Source of the DNA: JADFRG01 sp048054495
Lineage (GTDB): Bacteria; Chloroflexota; Anaerolineae; Anaerolineales; E44-bin32
Length of the DNA stretch: 64,000 nucleotides
Direction of reading: 5' to 3'
Assembly (NCBI GenBank): GCA_048054495.1
Contig: JBGMQN010000069.1
Location: 1 to 64,000 of the forward strand
Of this stretch, positions 34,253-43,247 are shown in pieces (the first letter of the stretch is position 1; every line of letters starts with the position of its first letter). The position numbers were made by a program, and so were the translations under genes. A model generated the notes under the pieces. That model was not told the origin of the DNA. It ran no database searches and was given only the letters and a program-made list of their open reading frames with translations.

Positions 34253-34407
34253 AAGCCGCTGCGCGGGTAAGCCCCTGCTCAGCCCAGGCGTCTAATGTCC
34301 GACGTAGATTCGAATTTAGGAATTGCGTAATATCACTTACGGTGCGGCCGACCGATAACCGATTAGGCTGGCACCGCCAGGCGTCCGCTTGGACTTTGGA
34401 GTGACCT

Positions 34408-34992
34408 ATGAAGCTAAGAATCCGACTTGCGATTATTCCCGCGGGGATGCTTGTTCTGGCCGCATGCGCCCAGGCCGCGGCCCCAGAGACGGCGCCGGCT
34501 GCGAATGCGCCAAGCGCGGCCGAGAGCGGTGAATTCGAGCTCGCCCCCGATTTTGAGCTGATCGTCTATCAAGGCCAGGAAGTTCTCGGGGGCGATACCG
34601 TTCGCTTCCAGGAGCTGTTAGACCAGGGCAAACCGGTAGTGCTCAATTTCTGGGCGGGACTGTGCCCGCCCTGCAGGGTCGAGATGCCGGATCTGCAGGA
34701 AGTCTACGATGAGTACGGTGATCGGATGCTACTGGTTGGCCTTGATGTCGGTCCCTTCGTGGGGCTTGGATCGCAGGCGGACGCACGGGCTCTGCTGACT
34801 GAGCTGGCAGTCACTTACCCAGCCGGCACGACGACGGACGCCAATGTTGTGCTGGATTATGGCCTGCTCGGTATGCCAACCACCTACTTCATCTCACCCG
34901 AGGGAGAAATCGTCGACACCTGGACCGGCCTGCTCACCAAGGGCAAGCTGGTGGAGCTGGTGGAACAGCTCTTGGAGGCCTCGGCCAGTTAG
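34408..34992 (+). CDS. TlpA-like thioredoxin lipoprotein (Cys form)
   Basis: 194 residues. Lipobox MLVLAACAQ, an Ala/Pro linker, then the TlpA fold: VVLNFWAGLCPPCRVEMPDL with C-P-P-C, RMLLVGLDVGPFVGLGSQAD, and LGMPTTYFISPEGEIVDTWT with the cis-Pro. An exported thiol reductant. It is followed, across the assembly gap, by a CcdA-type protein, its probable electron donor. Compare the UPSC redoxin at 16134: this is the ordinary cysteine form. Confidence 0.9.
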   Translation: MKLRIRLAIIPAGMLVLAACAQAAAPETAPAANAPSAAESGEFELAPDFELIVYQGQEVLGGDTVRFQELLDQGKPVVLNFWAGLCPPCRVEMPDLQEVYDEYGDRMLLVGLDVGPFVGLGSQADARALLTELAVTYPAGTTTDANVVLDYGLLGMPTTYFISPEGEIVDTWTGLLTKGKLVELVEQLLEASAS

Positions 34993-35056
34993 AGCGGCGT
35001 AATAACCGCGCAGGCCAGCTCGTCATAAGACCATACGGACAACCGGTCCCTTCAAT

Positions 35057-35111
35057 AGTCGAGACTAAGAAGTCGAGACTAAGAATCTTGCGGCAGCCTG
35101 CTTGATATAAG
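35057..35111 (+). repeat. 55-bp sequence duplicated across an N-gap (left copy)
   Basis: Identical to 35212-35266. It contains two tandem 14-bp units (AGTCGAGACTAAGA). The two copies flank exactly 100 N, the usual placeholder for a scaffold join of unknown length. Confidence 0.9.
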
Positions 35112-35211
35112 NNNNNNNNNNNNNNNNNNNNNNNNNNNNNNNNNNNNNNNNNNNNNNNNNNNNNNNNNNNNNNNNNNNNNNNNNNNNNNNNNNNNNNNNN
35201 NNNNNNNNNNN
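35112..35211. other. Assembly gap (100 N)
   Basis: Unsequenced placeholder. Since both edges carry the same 55 bases, the true sequence is probably either a simple overlap with no gap or a longer tandem array of the 14-bp unit. Confidence 0.95.
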
Positions 35212-35266
35212 AGTCGAGACTAAGAAGTCGAGACTAAGAATCTTGCGGCAGCCTGCTTGATATAAG
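35212..35266 (+). repeat. 55-bp sequence duplicated across an N-gap (right copy)
   Basis: Same 55 bases as 35057-35111. It ends just before the CcdA gene region. Confidence 0.9.
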
Positions 35267-35387
35267 GATATGAGTGAAGTCATGAGCGGCATTTGTGAGC
35301 GTGAGGATCTTCAGGAGTGGCCGGTGGCGAACACACCGGCGGCTCGGCTCATGGGAGACCACGAAATTGTGGCTGAGGAGACTCGCC

Positions 35388-36239
35388 GTGGCAGGTAAAG
35401 AGCTGGGCCTCACAGCAGCCACTCCATCTGACGGCCTGAAGAATCTGGCTTCCTTTGTGATCCCGGCCGCGCTGGTAGGGGGCATGATCCTGGTGCTCAT
35501 CAGCCTTCAGGCCAGCGCCGAATCCAGTGCCGCAGACCTGGCTACATTTCTGCCGATCGGCTTCGCATTTGCGGCGGGAATGGTGGCCAGCGTGAACCCC
35601 TGTGGATTCCTGCTGCTGCCGTCTTATATCTCCTTCCAAATCGGGACATCGACCGCCGAAACGCAAGCATCTCCGGCAGGGCAGAGGCTTGGGAGGGCGC
35701 TAGTCATGGGCCTCCTGGCAACCGCCGGCTTCGTTGCCGTCTTCGCGCTTGTGGGCAGCGTGATTGTGGCCGGCGGGCAGTTTCTGGTCGGGATATTCCC
35801 CTTTGTTGGCCTGGCCATCGGAGTCCTGATGGTGGGCCTGGGAATTTGGCTCTTGCTCAGCAAGGCCAAACTCGGGATCATGGCCGCCTCTCGACTGACC
35901 ATAACCCCCAAGCGAAACCCGCAGAACATCTTCCTCTTTGGGATTGTCTACGCCGCCGGCTCTTTGAGCTGCACCCTGCCGATCTTCCTGGTGGTGGTCG
36001 GAAGCTCATTTGCTACCCAGGGAATCGGCACCGCCATTGGCCAATTCATCGGTTACGCATTGGGTATGGGAATTGTGCTTATTGCTGTAACCATCGCCAG
36101 CGCGCTGGCAGAGGGTACGATCTCCCGCTGGCTAAAAGGACTGCTTCCCTACCTGGACCGCATCAGCGCGATGTTCCTGGTAGGGGCTGGCGCGTACCTC
36201 GTTTACTACTGGACGATCTTCGCCGACGCGATTTTCTAG
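35388..36239 (+). CDS. CcdA/DsbD-type thiol-disulfide transmembrane protein
   Basis: 283 residues from GTG 35388, chosen because GAGGAG lies 8 bases before it; the longer frame from 35295 reads through basic sequence without a ribosome site. The family motifs are SVNPCGFLLLPSY and SLSCTLPIFLVVVGSSF, on separate helices of a six-helix bundle. It is a close paralogue of the protein at 15289. It moves electrons from cytoplasmic thioredoxin to the TlpA-like lipoprotein encoded upstream. Confidence 0.87.
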   Translation: MAGKELGLTAATPSDGLKNLASFVIPAALVGGMILVLISLQASAESSAADLATFLPIGFAFAAGMVASVNPCGFLLLPSYISFQIGTSTAETQASPAGQRLGRALVMGLLATAGFVAVFALVGSVIVAGGQFLVGIFPFVGLAIGVLMVGLGIWLLLSKAKLGIMAASRLTITPKRNPQNIFLFGIVYAAGSLSCTLPIFLVVVGSSFATQGIGTAIGQFIGYALGMGIVLIAVTIASALAEGTISRWLKGLLPYLDRISAMFLVGAGAYLVYYWTIFADAIF

Positions 36240-36342
36240 CCCGAGCTGCAATTAGGCTTTTGGCCGAGTCCGCTCCACTTTGCGCTGGTGGAAGCGGCCC
36301 CTCGAGCAGTCGATCCGCAACCGTCGGTCGCCGGCACTTCCC

Positions 36343-36906
36343 TTATGGCTCAGGGGTCCAGGTCGGTTCTGGCGTCGCCGGCCAGCGAAGGCTCAAGTCC
36401 TGCTGCATTCTGAGCCGCTCAGGCAACCACAGGCTGTGTAGATAAGCGATCACCGCGTGCACTTCGGCGTCCGTTAGCTGATCCCCATAGGCCGGCATCT
36501 GCCGGCCGAAGCCAAGCTTGCCTTCAACAATCCAGAGATGAATCTGCGGATCCGCATGTTCCCACGCATGTTCGCTGGCGTTCAGTGCGGGGGCCGCGAG
36601 CTCGTTGGCGTACCCTTCCGCATCTGCTCCGTGGCAGACCGCGCAGGTGGCAAGGTAGACCGAGCGACCCTGCTGGGCGCGATCCGGCCCCGTTCCCTGC
36701 AGCAGCAAGTCCGGTGTGGGCGAGGGGGCGCGGGTGGCTGTCGGGCTGGGGGCGGGCAGCGTCGGGGGTTCGGGCGCAGCGGCCTGGCAGGCGGTGAGAA
36801 CGGATGCTGCCAGAATCACCCCGCCGGTCACAAGCCGGCTTGCAGATTGCCTGCGCAGCACCTTCAACGGCGAGCAGGCTAACGAGATCAACCCCACTTT
36901 ACGCAC
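36343..36906 (-). CDS. Cytochrome c lipoprotein
   Basis: 187 residues. The signal peptide has a lipobox (ILAASVLTACQAA), followed by a Pro/Thr-rich linker and one class I cytochrome c domain: YLATCAVCHGADAEGYANEL with the heme site C-x-x-C-H, and FGRQMPAYGDQLTDAEVHAV with the axial Met. The last helix (VIAYLHSLW) is typical. A membrane-tethered electron carrier; its partner is unknown. It is convergent with the ccdA gene. Confidence 0.88.
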   Translation of the reverse strand: MRKVGLISLACSPLKVLRRQSASRLVTGGVILAASVLTACQAAAPEPPTLPAPSPTATRAPSPTPDLLLQGTGPDRAQQGRSVYLATCAVCHGADAEGYANELAAPALNASEHAWEHADPQIHLWIVEGKLGFGRQMPAYGDQLTDAEVHAVIAYLHSLWLPERLRMQQDLSLRWPATPEPTWTPEP

Positions 36907-37172
36907 CAGGTTTCACCTCCATCTAAGGCCGCGAGCAATTTCAATCGCGGCTCAGTAATCTACCGCTGATCGTCGGTCGTTTTCCATAACTTCCACGCGA
37001 TCCGCCCATTCCATGTGGCCTGCAGCACGTAAACCATCTAAAGGGAAAGGATCCCCAGGTTATACGCGACTTGCCCTCCCACCGAGCCGGGATCGAGGAG
37101 CAAGACCTCTAAAGACAGGAAATGGAAGAAGCCGTGATCATACTGGAGAGTCCGCCGATGCGCCTGAATGGC

Positions 37173-37808
37173 TTAAGATCCGTGTTTACCGTGTGAACCC
37201 GCCTCGTACGCACCCTCGGGCTCGCGATAGAAAATCAATTGCGCTGCAGCCAACAGCACCAGAATGATCCATGCGAACCCAAACAGGCCGCTGTACGCGC
37301 CCGTGAGCACCGCAATGAGACGCGCCAGACCAGCCAGGATGAACGTGCCGCCCAGGATGCGGTGGATGCGCACTGCCTTGACAGCCGCCGCATCAGTGCC
37401 GTGCTGCGGGTGAACGAGAAAAATTACCCCAACCGCGCCCAGCGCCAGTGGCCAAGCGTAGCGCAGGAAGCCAATGCCGGCCGCTAGCGCGACGATTTCG
37501 GCCACGCCTGCCAGGAATATGATGCCTCCCATGATCAGGTGCTGCCGCTGCTGCGGGTCGGCCAGGACCACCTCACGCCCATACTCCTCGTGGCCATGGC
37601 TGAGGATGCCCAGCGGCAGCATCAGCCCAGCCAGCGCAAGCGCGCCGGGCCAGGCATAAACCCATCCGCCGCTCAATGTGCCAAGGTTCTCCAACAGTGC
37701 CAGAATGCCGACCACTGCCAACAGGCCGCCTATGATCCAGTGCCCCAGATTCGACCAGTAACGCATTTTCTTGGCCAGGTCGGGTGGTATTTGGTCCAGG
37801 TGCTGCAT
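37173..37808 (-). CDS. Six-helix membrane protein, unknown
   Basis: 211 residues with about six membrane helices (IIGGLLAVVGILALLENLG, GALALAGLMLPLGILSHGHE, IHRILGGTFILAGLARLIAV) and His-rich loops (SHGHEEYGRE, HPQHGTDAA) that could bind metal. No family firmly recognised. The ~260 bases between it and the cytochrome gene hold nothing I recognise. Confidence 0.6.
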   Translation of the reverse strand: MQHLDQIPPDLAKKMRYWSNLGHWIIGGLLAVVGILALLENLGTLSGGWVYAWPGALALAGLMLPLGILSHGHEEYGREVVLADPQQRQHLIMGGIIFLAGVAEIVALAAGIGFLRYAWPLALGAVGVIFLVHPQHGTDAAAVKAVRIHRILGGTFILAGLARLIAVLTGAYSGLFGFAWIILVLLAAAQLIFYREPEGAYEAGSHGKHGS

Positions 37809-38003
37809 AATTCTCCTCCCTAAAAGATTCGATAATGCCTCATGTTGAAGTTGAGGAAGTATACATAAATTCCTCCACTAACTGAGACGCCAGTGCATCC
37901 CCACAAGTTCAAGAAAAAGCTGATAACGGGTCCTTGCCGTCCTTACGGATTAAGCGGATGATCACGTCCCAAAGATGACATTCGTCCTTCATGTACGGTA
38001 TAT

Positions 38004-38042
38004 GTTTCGCGATAATAGGTTTGTATTCCACTATTCGCAAAC
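38004..38042 (+). promoter_or_regulatory. Imperfect inverted repeat upstream of the IclR gene
   Basis: GTTTCGCGATAATAG (38004-38018) and CTATTCGCAAAC (38031-38042) are imperfect mirror images in an AT-rich stretch 13-50 bases before the regulator start. A candidate autoregulatory site. Confidence 0.35.
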
Positions 38043-38054
38043 CCATTCCGCATC

Positions 38055-38903
38055 ATGGAAAGCCCTGACGCCAGTATATCCCACAGACGAGGTAGTGTTC
38101 AATCCGTTGAACGGGCATTTATGATCCTCGACCTTCTCCGGGACAACGGAGGGAGCATGGGTGTGAGCGAGATCGCACATGCTCTAGACCTGAGCACTAC
38201 AACCGCCCACCGGCTGCTTCAGACCCTTCTCATCCGCAAAGCAGTCCAACAAGATCCGACCAGCAGGCAATACAGCCTAGCCCTGCAAATGCTGCTCTAT
38301 GGCAAGGCCGTGTTGGATCAATGGGACTTTATCCGCAGCGCGCACCCCATGCTTGGCGAACTCTCAAAAAGCGTAAGGGAGACCGTCTTCATGGGGGTAT
38401 TGGATGATTTCGAATTGGTTTATGTCGATCATGTTGATTCGCACGATCACCTCTTGCGTATGACGCCTCAGCTCGGTCGCAGACAACCTTGCCATTGCAC
38501 TGCTCTTGGCAAGGTTCTGCTTGCGCACGTCACACCAGCAGAGCTCGATGAATTCTTTACACGGCGAAAGCTGGAGCAGATAACTGAAAACACGATCACT
38601 CGCTCAGAGGTTCTAAGAGAGGAGCTTCACAGGGTAAGGCAGCAGGGTTATGCCGTTGATCGAGAAGAGGTCGAGATAGGAATATGCTGCGTCGCTGCGC
38701 CAATCTGGGAAATGAGGGGACATGCCCTGGCGGCGATATCTGTATCGGGACCGTCGACTCGGCTGATGAAGACCGGGCTGGAAAGTTTTCTGAAAGATAA
38801 AGTGGTCGAGACTGCTACGGAAATCTCTTCACAAATAACCACCCTGAGAACTAATGTAGCCGACCGTCGGCTACCCATGCCGCTTTCTGAAGGGCGCGCA
38901 TGA
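38055..38903 (+). CDS. IclR-family transcriptional regulator
   Basis: 282 residues. The N-terminal winged helix is SVERAFMILDLLRDNGGSMG and LDLSTTTAHRLLQTL. The C-terminal effector domain is GAF-like: RRQPCHCTALGKVLLAHVTP (the C-x-A-x-G-K motif) and DREEVEIGICCVAAPIW. It heads the catabolic gene run to 54.8 kb and overlaps the next gene by 4 bases, so it is probably its regulator, responding to a sugar-acid-like intermediate. Confidence 0.92.
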   Translation: MESPDASISHRRGSVQSVERAFMILDLLRDNGGSMGVSEIAHALDLSTTTAHRLLQTLLIRKAVQQDPTSRQYSLALQMLLYGKAVLDQWDFIRSAHPMLGELSKSVRETVFMGVLDDFELVYVDHVDSHDHLLRMTPQLGRRQPCHCTALGKVLLAHVTPAELDEFFTRRKLEQITENTITRSEVLREELHRVRQQGYAVDREEVEIGICCVAAPIWEMRGHALAAISVSGPSTRLMKTGLESFLKDKVVETATEISSQITTLRTNVADRRLPMPLSEGRA

Positions 38904-39988
38904 GCGGATCCAATATCCGTGTCGGAGTCATAGGCGGCGGGATCTGGGGGACCTATCACCTTCGGGCGGCCAAGCAGCTTGAAGATGAAGGCAGTCTTGA
39001 GCTCGTGGCTCTCGCCTCACGCACACAGGCCACGGCTACCAGGCAGGCCCAAGCGTTTGGAATTAAGGGCTACACGGATTACCGGTCGATGATCGAGGCC
39101 GAGAACCTCGACGCCATTACTGTGGCCACTCCGGATCATCTCCACCGTGAGATGGGCATTCACGCGCTCCAGCAAGGTTTGCACGTCCTGGTCGAAAAAC
39201 CCATGGATCTAAGCACCGCAGGATGCAGAGCCATGATGGAAATCGCAGAGGAGAAAGGTCTGCTCCTGCAGGTGGATCTTCACAAGCGCTATGACCCGTA
39301 CAACATCGATATTAGGCGGCAGGTGCAGGAGGGAAAGATAGGCGATCCCTATTATGCGTATGCCTATATGGAGGACAAGATTACGGTTCCCTCTGAGTGG
39401 CTTTCCCGTTGGGCCGCAGAGTCCTCCCCCTTCTGGTTTCTCGGCGTTCACAAATATGACCTAGTGCGATGGGTGAGCGGCCGCGAAGCTCTTTCTGTAT
39501 TCGCCTACGGACGCAAAGGCAAGCTTTCCTCCATGGGTATCGATACCTACGACGCTATCAATGCCTCGATCCTCATGGAGGGTGGACTGACGTGCACTAT
39601 CGACGTGAATTGGATATTGCCTCTCCAATTCGAGGCCGTTGTCAATCAGGGGCTGCGAATTGTCGGAAGCGATGGACTCATCGAGCTCGATAGCCAGGAT
39701 CGTGGTCTTCGCTACTGTAGCTCTGCGGACGGCGCAGTCACTCCCAATTTGGGAGCCATCTTCTCTGCGCAAAGCGTCTTTGGTTGGCAGACAGTAAATG
39801 GGTACTTCGCGGACGCCATTAAGGATTTCCTGGATAACGTGCGTTTCTTGAAATCGGGGGGCTCATTGAAGGAGCTTGAAGGTTCATACCCCTCCGGTTG
39901 GGATGGATTGAAGGTCACGCAAGTCGCGGAGGCGGTGCAAACCAGCATCGAGCAGGGCCGCCGGATCGAAGTAGCTGAGATTGGGTGA
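38900..39988 (+). CDS. Gfo/Idh/MocA-family NAD(P)-dependent oxidoreductase
   Basis: 362 residues. A Rossmann N-terminus (RVGVIGGGIWGTYHLRAAKQ), the family E-K-P motif in HVLVEKPMDLSTAGCRAMME, and a C-terminal alpha/beta domain with substrate contacts (LQVDLHKRYDPYNIDIRR). It oxidises or epimerises sugars and cyclitols; substrate unknown. ATGA overlap with the IclR gene. Probably an early step of the pathway fed by the ABC importer. Confidence 0.9.
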   Translation: MSGSNIRVGVIGGGIWGTYHLRAAKQLEDEGSLELVALASRTQATATRQAQAFGIKGYTDYRSMIEAENLDAITVATPDHLHREMGIHALQQGLHVLVEKPMDLSTAGCRAMMEIAEEKGLLLQVDLHKRYDPYNIDIRRQVQEGKIGDPYYAYAYMEDKITVPSEWLSRWAAESSPFWFLGVHKYDLVRWVSGREALSVFAYGRKGKLSSMGIDTYDAINASILMEGGLTCTIDVNWILPLQFEAVVNQGLRIVGSDGLIELDSQDRGLRYCSSADGAVTPNLGAIFSAQSVFGWQTVNGYFADAIKDFLDNVRFLKSGGSLKELEGSYPSGWDGLKVTQVAEAVQTSIEQGRRIEVAEIG

Positions 39989-40040
39989 AACGAGCCGCCG
40001 CTGAGTTGCAGGTGAGCTATCCCCAGGGAGGAGAATTACT

Positions 40041-40727
40041 GTGAAGCTGCATTCCTACGAAATCCCGGTCAAGGAGATGGTTGAACGCTATCAGCAGCTC
40101 TATACCGCCGCCATCAATGATGTGTTCCAAGAGCGCGATATGCATCATCAATGGTTGGGCCCGGATATCAAATGCTGCACGATGGAATTGCGAAGTGAGG
40201 TTGTGGCAGGGTTCGCATTCACGCTGCAATGGATACTCGATCCCTTGCCCGATGAACGTGAGCGCCCGGCCGCCAAAATGGTGGCTTCTTACCCAGAAGA
40301 CAGCATCATCGTCGTCGATGCAGGCAATGATCAGACATCGGGTTTCTGGGGAGAGTTGGCAACCACGGTATGCATGGGCAACGGCGTAAACGGTGCGGTA
40401 ATTAATGGAGGAGCCAAGGATACGGGCTTCGTGAAGATGATGGGCTTCCCCATCTTCTGCAGATTCACGAGTCCGGTAGATGGATTCTTTCGCTCGAGGC
40501 TCCGAGATTGGCAGATCCCCATCTGGTTCAACGATGTACTCATCCGTCCGGGGGATTTTGTTGTGGGTGACAGCGATGGGGTCTTGATCATCCCTCAAGA
40601 AATCGCAGAGGACATCCTTGAGGAGACGGAAAGGAGGGCAGAGAACGAGTCAGACACGCGAAAACTTCTGAAAGAGGGAGTTTCTGCAGAAGAGGCTTCC
40701 AGGTTGACTGGCCGGAAAGACCTTTGA
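40041..40727 (+). CDS. RraA-like / HMG-aldolase-family protein
   Basis: 228 residues. GTG start with GGAGGAG eight bases before. The RraA/4-hydroxy-4-methyl-2-oxoglutarate aldolase fold is shown by NGAVINGGAKDTGFVKMMGF, where the usual G-G-x-R-D has Lys for Arg, and IRPGDFVVGDSDGVLIIPQE, the classic G-D-x-x-x-x-D-x-D-G-V-x-x-x-P. Likely a metal-dependent aldolase or decarboxylase of a 2-oxo acid; the Arg-to-Lys change could alter activity. Confidence 0.83.
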   Translation: MKLHSYEIPVKEMVERYQQLYTAAINDVFQERDMHHQWLGPDIKCCTMELRSEVVAGFAFTLQWILDPLPDERERPAAKMVASYPEDSIIVVDAGNDQTSGFWGELATTVCMGNGVNGAVINGGAKDTGFVKMMGFPIFCRFTSPVDGFFRSRLRDWQIPIWFNDVLIRPGDFVVGDSDGVLIIPQEIAEDILEETERRAENESDTRKLLKEGVSAEEASRLTGRKDL

Positions 40728-40789
40728 GTTGCTAGGCCGGCCGGGAACATCCGATTGATCCGTTTTTCAAGTTGCGAGTGGAGGACATC

Positions 40790-42229
40790 ATGAAGAAGAG
40801 ACATATGCTTGGGACGCTGCTAGTCAGCTCCTTCCTCCTGGCGACCGCGGGGTGCGCCCCCGCGGCAGAGCCAGCAGAAGCTCCAGAGCCGGTCGTGATA
40901 ACCGTAGAGGTTCCGGTAGTTGTGGAGAAGGAGGGGGCAGCAGAGGAAGCCGTCCCCGAGGAGCTGGCCCCCTTAGGGCCTGTGACACTTAAGTTCGCGG
41001 GCTGGACCTATGACCTGGAAAAGGTCCAGCAGAATTCCGATAAGTACGTGGAATGGGTGGCAGAGCAGGCGCCAGTGAAAGTCGATGTGGCAATCGATTG
41101 GTCTGACGCCGGATTCGGTGAGTTCGATACGTACGTCACCACGACTTTCGCAGGTGGAAGCGGCTTCGATGTGCTGTATGGATCGGATCATTGGCTGGCC
41201 AAGTGGGCCGCGGCAGGCTGGGTCGTACCAGTTGAAGACTACTTCCCCGAGATAAGAGATTATGTGACGGATATCGCTCCATACTCGGTGGAAGCCATGA
41301 CCTACGATGGCAAGCTCTATGGCCTGCCGTACTACACGGATGTCATGTACTTCTTCTACAACAAGAACATGTTGGAGGAAGCGGGTATCGCATCGCCGCC
41401 AACCACCTGGGATGAGGTTACGGAACAGTCGCTGATCCTCATGGATAAGGGGATCACCAGCCAGCCGTTTATGGTCGGTCTGAAGGCCGGAGCTTGGTTC
41501 GATGAGGGCTTCTTCGCACTGATCTACTCTGAAGGAGCGGATCTGTTCGATGAGAACTTTGAACCCATTTTCGAAACCGACTCGGGCCCTGTTTATGACA
41601 TGATCGAGTACATAGCCGCATCCATCAATGACACCGGTATCGTGCCCAATAAGGTGCTCGAAATGACCGCCGTTGATGTGCAGCAGGCCTTCAAGAACGG
41701 CGACGCGGCTTTCGTCATCGTGCCAGGTTACATGGTGCGCGAGTTCAACACACCAGGGATCTCTAAGGTGGCCGGCCAGGCTGAGGTTTCTATGATGCCA
41801 GGCGCTACCCATGCCACCGATGGTTACTCCCGCATGTACGTGATGGGAAATAGCGCGTTGCGGGATGAGGCGACCAAGGTGGCATCTTGGGAGCTGATCG
41901 AGTTCATGGGCGGCAAGACGACTGTAGATGGCGAGACTGGTTATCAGGTCGCCAAGCGTTGGGCCGTGGAGAATGGATTGGGATTCTCGATACTGTCCTT
42001 GTGGCAGGATCCGGCCGTTGAGAAAGCCTTCTCTGCAATGGCCGACACCAACGTCATGCAGGCTCAGAAGGAGCTAGCGATCTCCAAGGATGGAATATCA
42101 GCACCTTGGTTCGCAGAGTGGATCTCCTATGTCCGCACTGAGGTGCAGAAGGCTCTCTTGCGCCAGGACACCACCGAGAACGTGCTTGAAAATATCAAGC
42201 AGCAGTGGCTTGATCTCAAGGCGGAATAG
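40790..42229 (+). CDS. ABC transporter extracellular solute-binding lipoprotein (family 1)
   Basis: 479 residues. Signal peptide with lipobox LLATAGCAPAAEP. The binding protein has KLYGLPYYTDVMYFFYNKNM and GIASPPTTWDEVTEQSLIL, typical of CUT1-type sugar-binding proteins. GGAGG before ATG 40790. It captures the substrate for the two permeases and ATPase that follow. An unusual 10-bp hairpin just after the stop probably protects its mRNA. Confidence 0.92.
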   Translation: MKKRHMLGTLLVSSFLLATAGCAPAAEPAEAPEPVVITVEVPVVVEKEGAAEEAVPEELAPLGPVTLKFAGWTYDLEKVQQNSDKYVEWVAEQAPVKVDVAIDWSDAGFGEFDTYVTTTFAGGSGFDVLYGSDHWLAKWAAAGWVVPVEDYFPEIRDYVTDIAPYSVEAMTYDGKLYGLPYYTDVMYFFYNKNMLEEAGIASPPTTWDEVTEQSLILMDKGITSQPFMVGLKAGAWFDEGFFALIYSEGADLFDENFEPIFETDSGPVYDMIEYIAASINDTGIVPNKVLEMTAVDVQQAFKNGDAAFVIVPGYMVREFNTPGISKVAGQAEVSMMPGATHATDGYSRMYVMGNSALRDEATKVASWELIEFMGGKTTVDGETGYQVAKRWAVENGLGFSILSLWQDPAVEKAFSAMADTNVMQAQKELAISKDGISAPWFAEWISYVRTEVQKALLRQDTTENVLENIKQQWLDLKAE

Positions 42230-42249
42230 CATCAAGGCGCGATTGCGCA

Positions 42250-42272
42250 GGGGTGAGGCTAGGCCTCACCCC
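42250..42272 (+). terminator. Stable intergenic hairpin after the binding-protein gene
   Basis: GGGGTGAGGC (42250-42259) pairs perfectly with GCCTCACCCC (42263-42272) across loop TAG. There is no T-run. Such hairpins commonly raise binding-protein expression over the permeases by blocking 3' decay. Confidence 0.6.
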
Positions 42273-42297
42273 TGCCTACTCTGGCTCAGGAGATTGC

Positions 42298-43230
42298 ATG
42301 CAATCTCCTTATGAGCGCAAACGATTCCGGCAGACTTCCTTGTTTGCCTATCGGATCATCTTGCCCTCCCTCGTCTTTATCCTGTTTTTCATCGCATATC
42401 CTCTGCTCTATTCCTTTATTGTCGCCTTTAAAGAATATAAGTACGGAGTTCCGACCGGGAAGGTCATTTGGTTCCAAAATTTTATAGATATCTTCACGAA
42501 ATCAACGGTAGCGCCCGGGTTCTACAATTCCCTGGTGGTCACGTTGAAATTCACGCTTGTGGCCGTAGTGGCAGTGGTCGTGATCTCCCTGGCGATTGCC
42601 CTATTGATCAACCAGCAATTCCGAGGCAATGGCCTCATCAAGGTTGCGCTTCTCCTGCCCTACGCAATTCCTGGCGCTGTGAGCGCAGTCATCTGGGCCT
42701 GGATCTATGATCCCACCTTTGGGGTCATGAACGGCGTCCTCAACGGACTTGGCATCATCGACGAGTACATCACAGTGGCGGCCGATCCGCGGTGGGCGCT
42801 TTGGGCCATCCTATTTGCCTATGTCTGGAAGTTTGTCCCCTACAGCACTTTCCTCTTCGCGGCCGGCTTGGCCACCATACCTTCCAGCGTTTATGAGGCG
42901 GCCCGCATGGACCGCGCCGGATCGATACGGGCCTTCTTTAAGGTCACGCTGCCTTTGTTACGACCCGTGCTGCAGATGGTACTGGTGATCCAGACGATGT
43001 TCGCCTTGGTAATGCACTTTGGGCTTGTTTTTGTGATTACTCAGGGTGGACCAGGCGACGCAACAAGGACACTCGCTTGGCTCGTTTACGTGGAATCGTT
43101 CACCTTCACGCGATTCGGCCGCGGAGCAGCCATGGCGATCATTCTGGCACTTATCATGATTGTCTTCATCTATCTCTATCTCGTGGTGCTCAACCCTGAG
43201 CGCCGACTGAAGCGACGGGAGGCTCCCTAG
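42298..43230 (+). CDS. ABC transporter permease (CUT1, MalF-like)
   Basis: 310 residues, six membrane helices. The cytoplasmic coupling loop is VYEAARMDRAGSIRAFFKVT followed by L-P-L-L-R-P, the E-A-A motif of binding-protein-dependent permeases. AGGAG precedes ATG 42298; the upstream in-frame ATG at 42253 lies in the hairpin. First of two permeases of the importer. Confidence 0.93.
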   Translation: MQSPYERKRFRQTSLFAYRIILPSLVFILFFIAYPLLYSFIVAFKEYKYGVPTGKVIWFQNFIDIFTKSTVAPGFYNSLVVTLKFTLVAVVAVVVISLAIALLINQQFRGNGLIKVALLLPYAIPGAVSAVIWAWIYDPTFGVMNGVLNGLGIIDEYITVAADPRWALWAILFAYVWKFVPYSTFLFAAGLATIPSSVYEAARMDRAGSIRAFFKVTLPLLRPVLQMVLVIQTMFALVMHFGLVFVITQGGPGDATRTLAWLVYVESFTFTRFGRGAAMAIILALIMIVFIYLYLVVLNPERRLKRREAP

Positions 43231-43247
43231 AGACGGAAGGGGAGGCC

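Noticed and set aside
35057..35266. Tandem repeats as a CRISPR array
   Set aside because: Only two adjacent 14-bp units without spacers, no cas genes, and the second pair is the same sequence repeated by the assembly join.
35065..35292. Open frame running through the N-gap
   Set aside because: It consists of unknown bases and the duplicated edge sequence.
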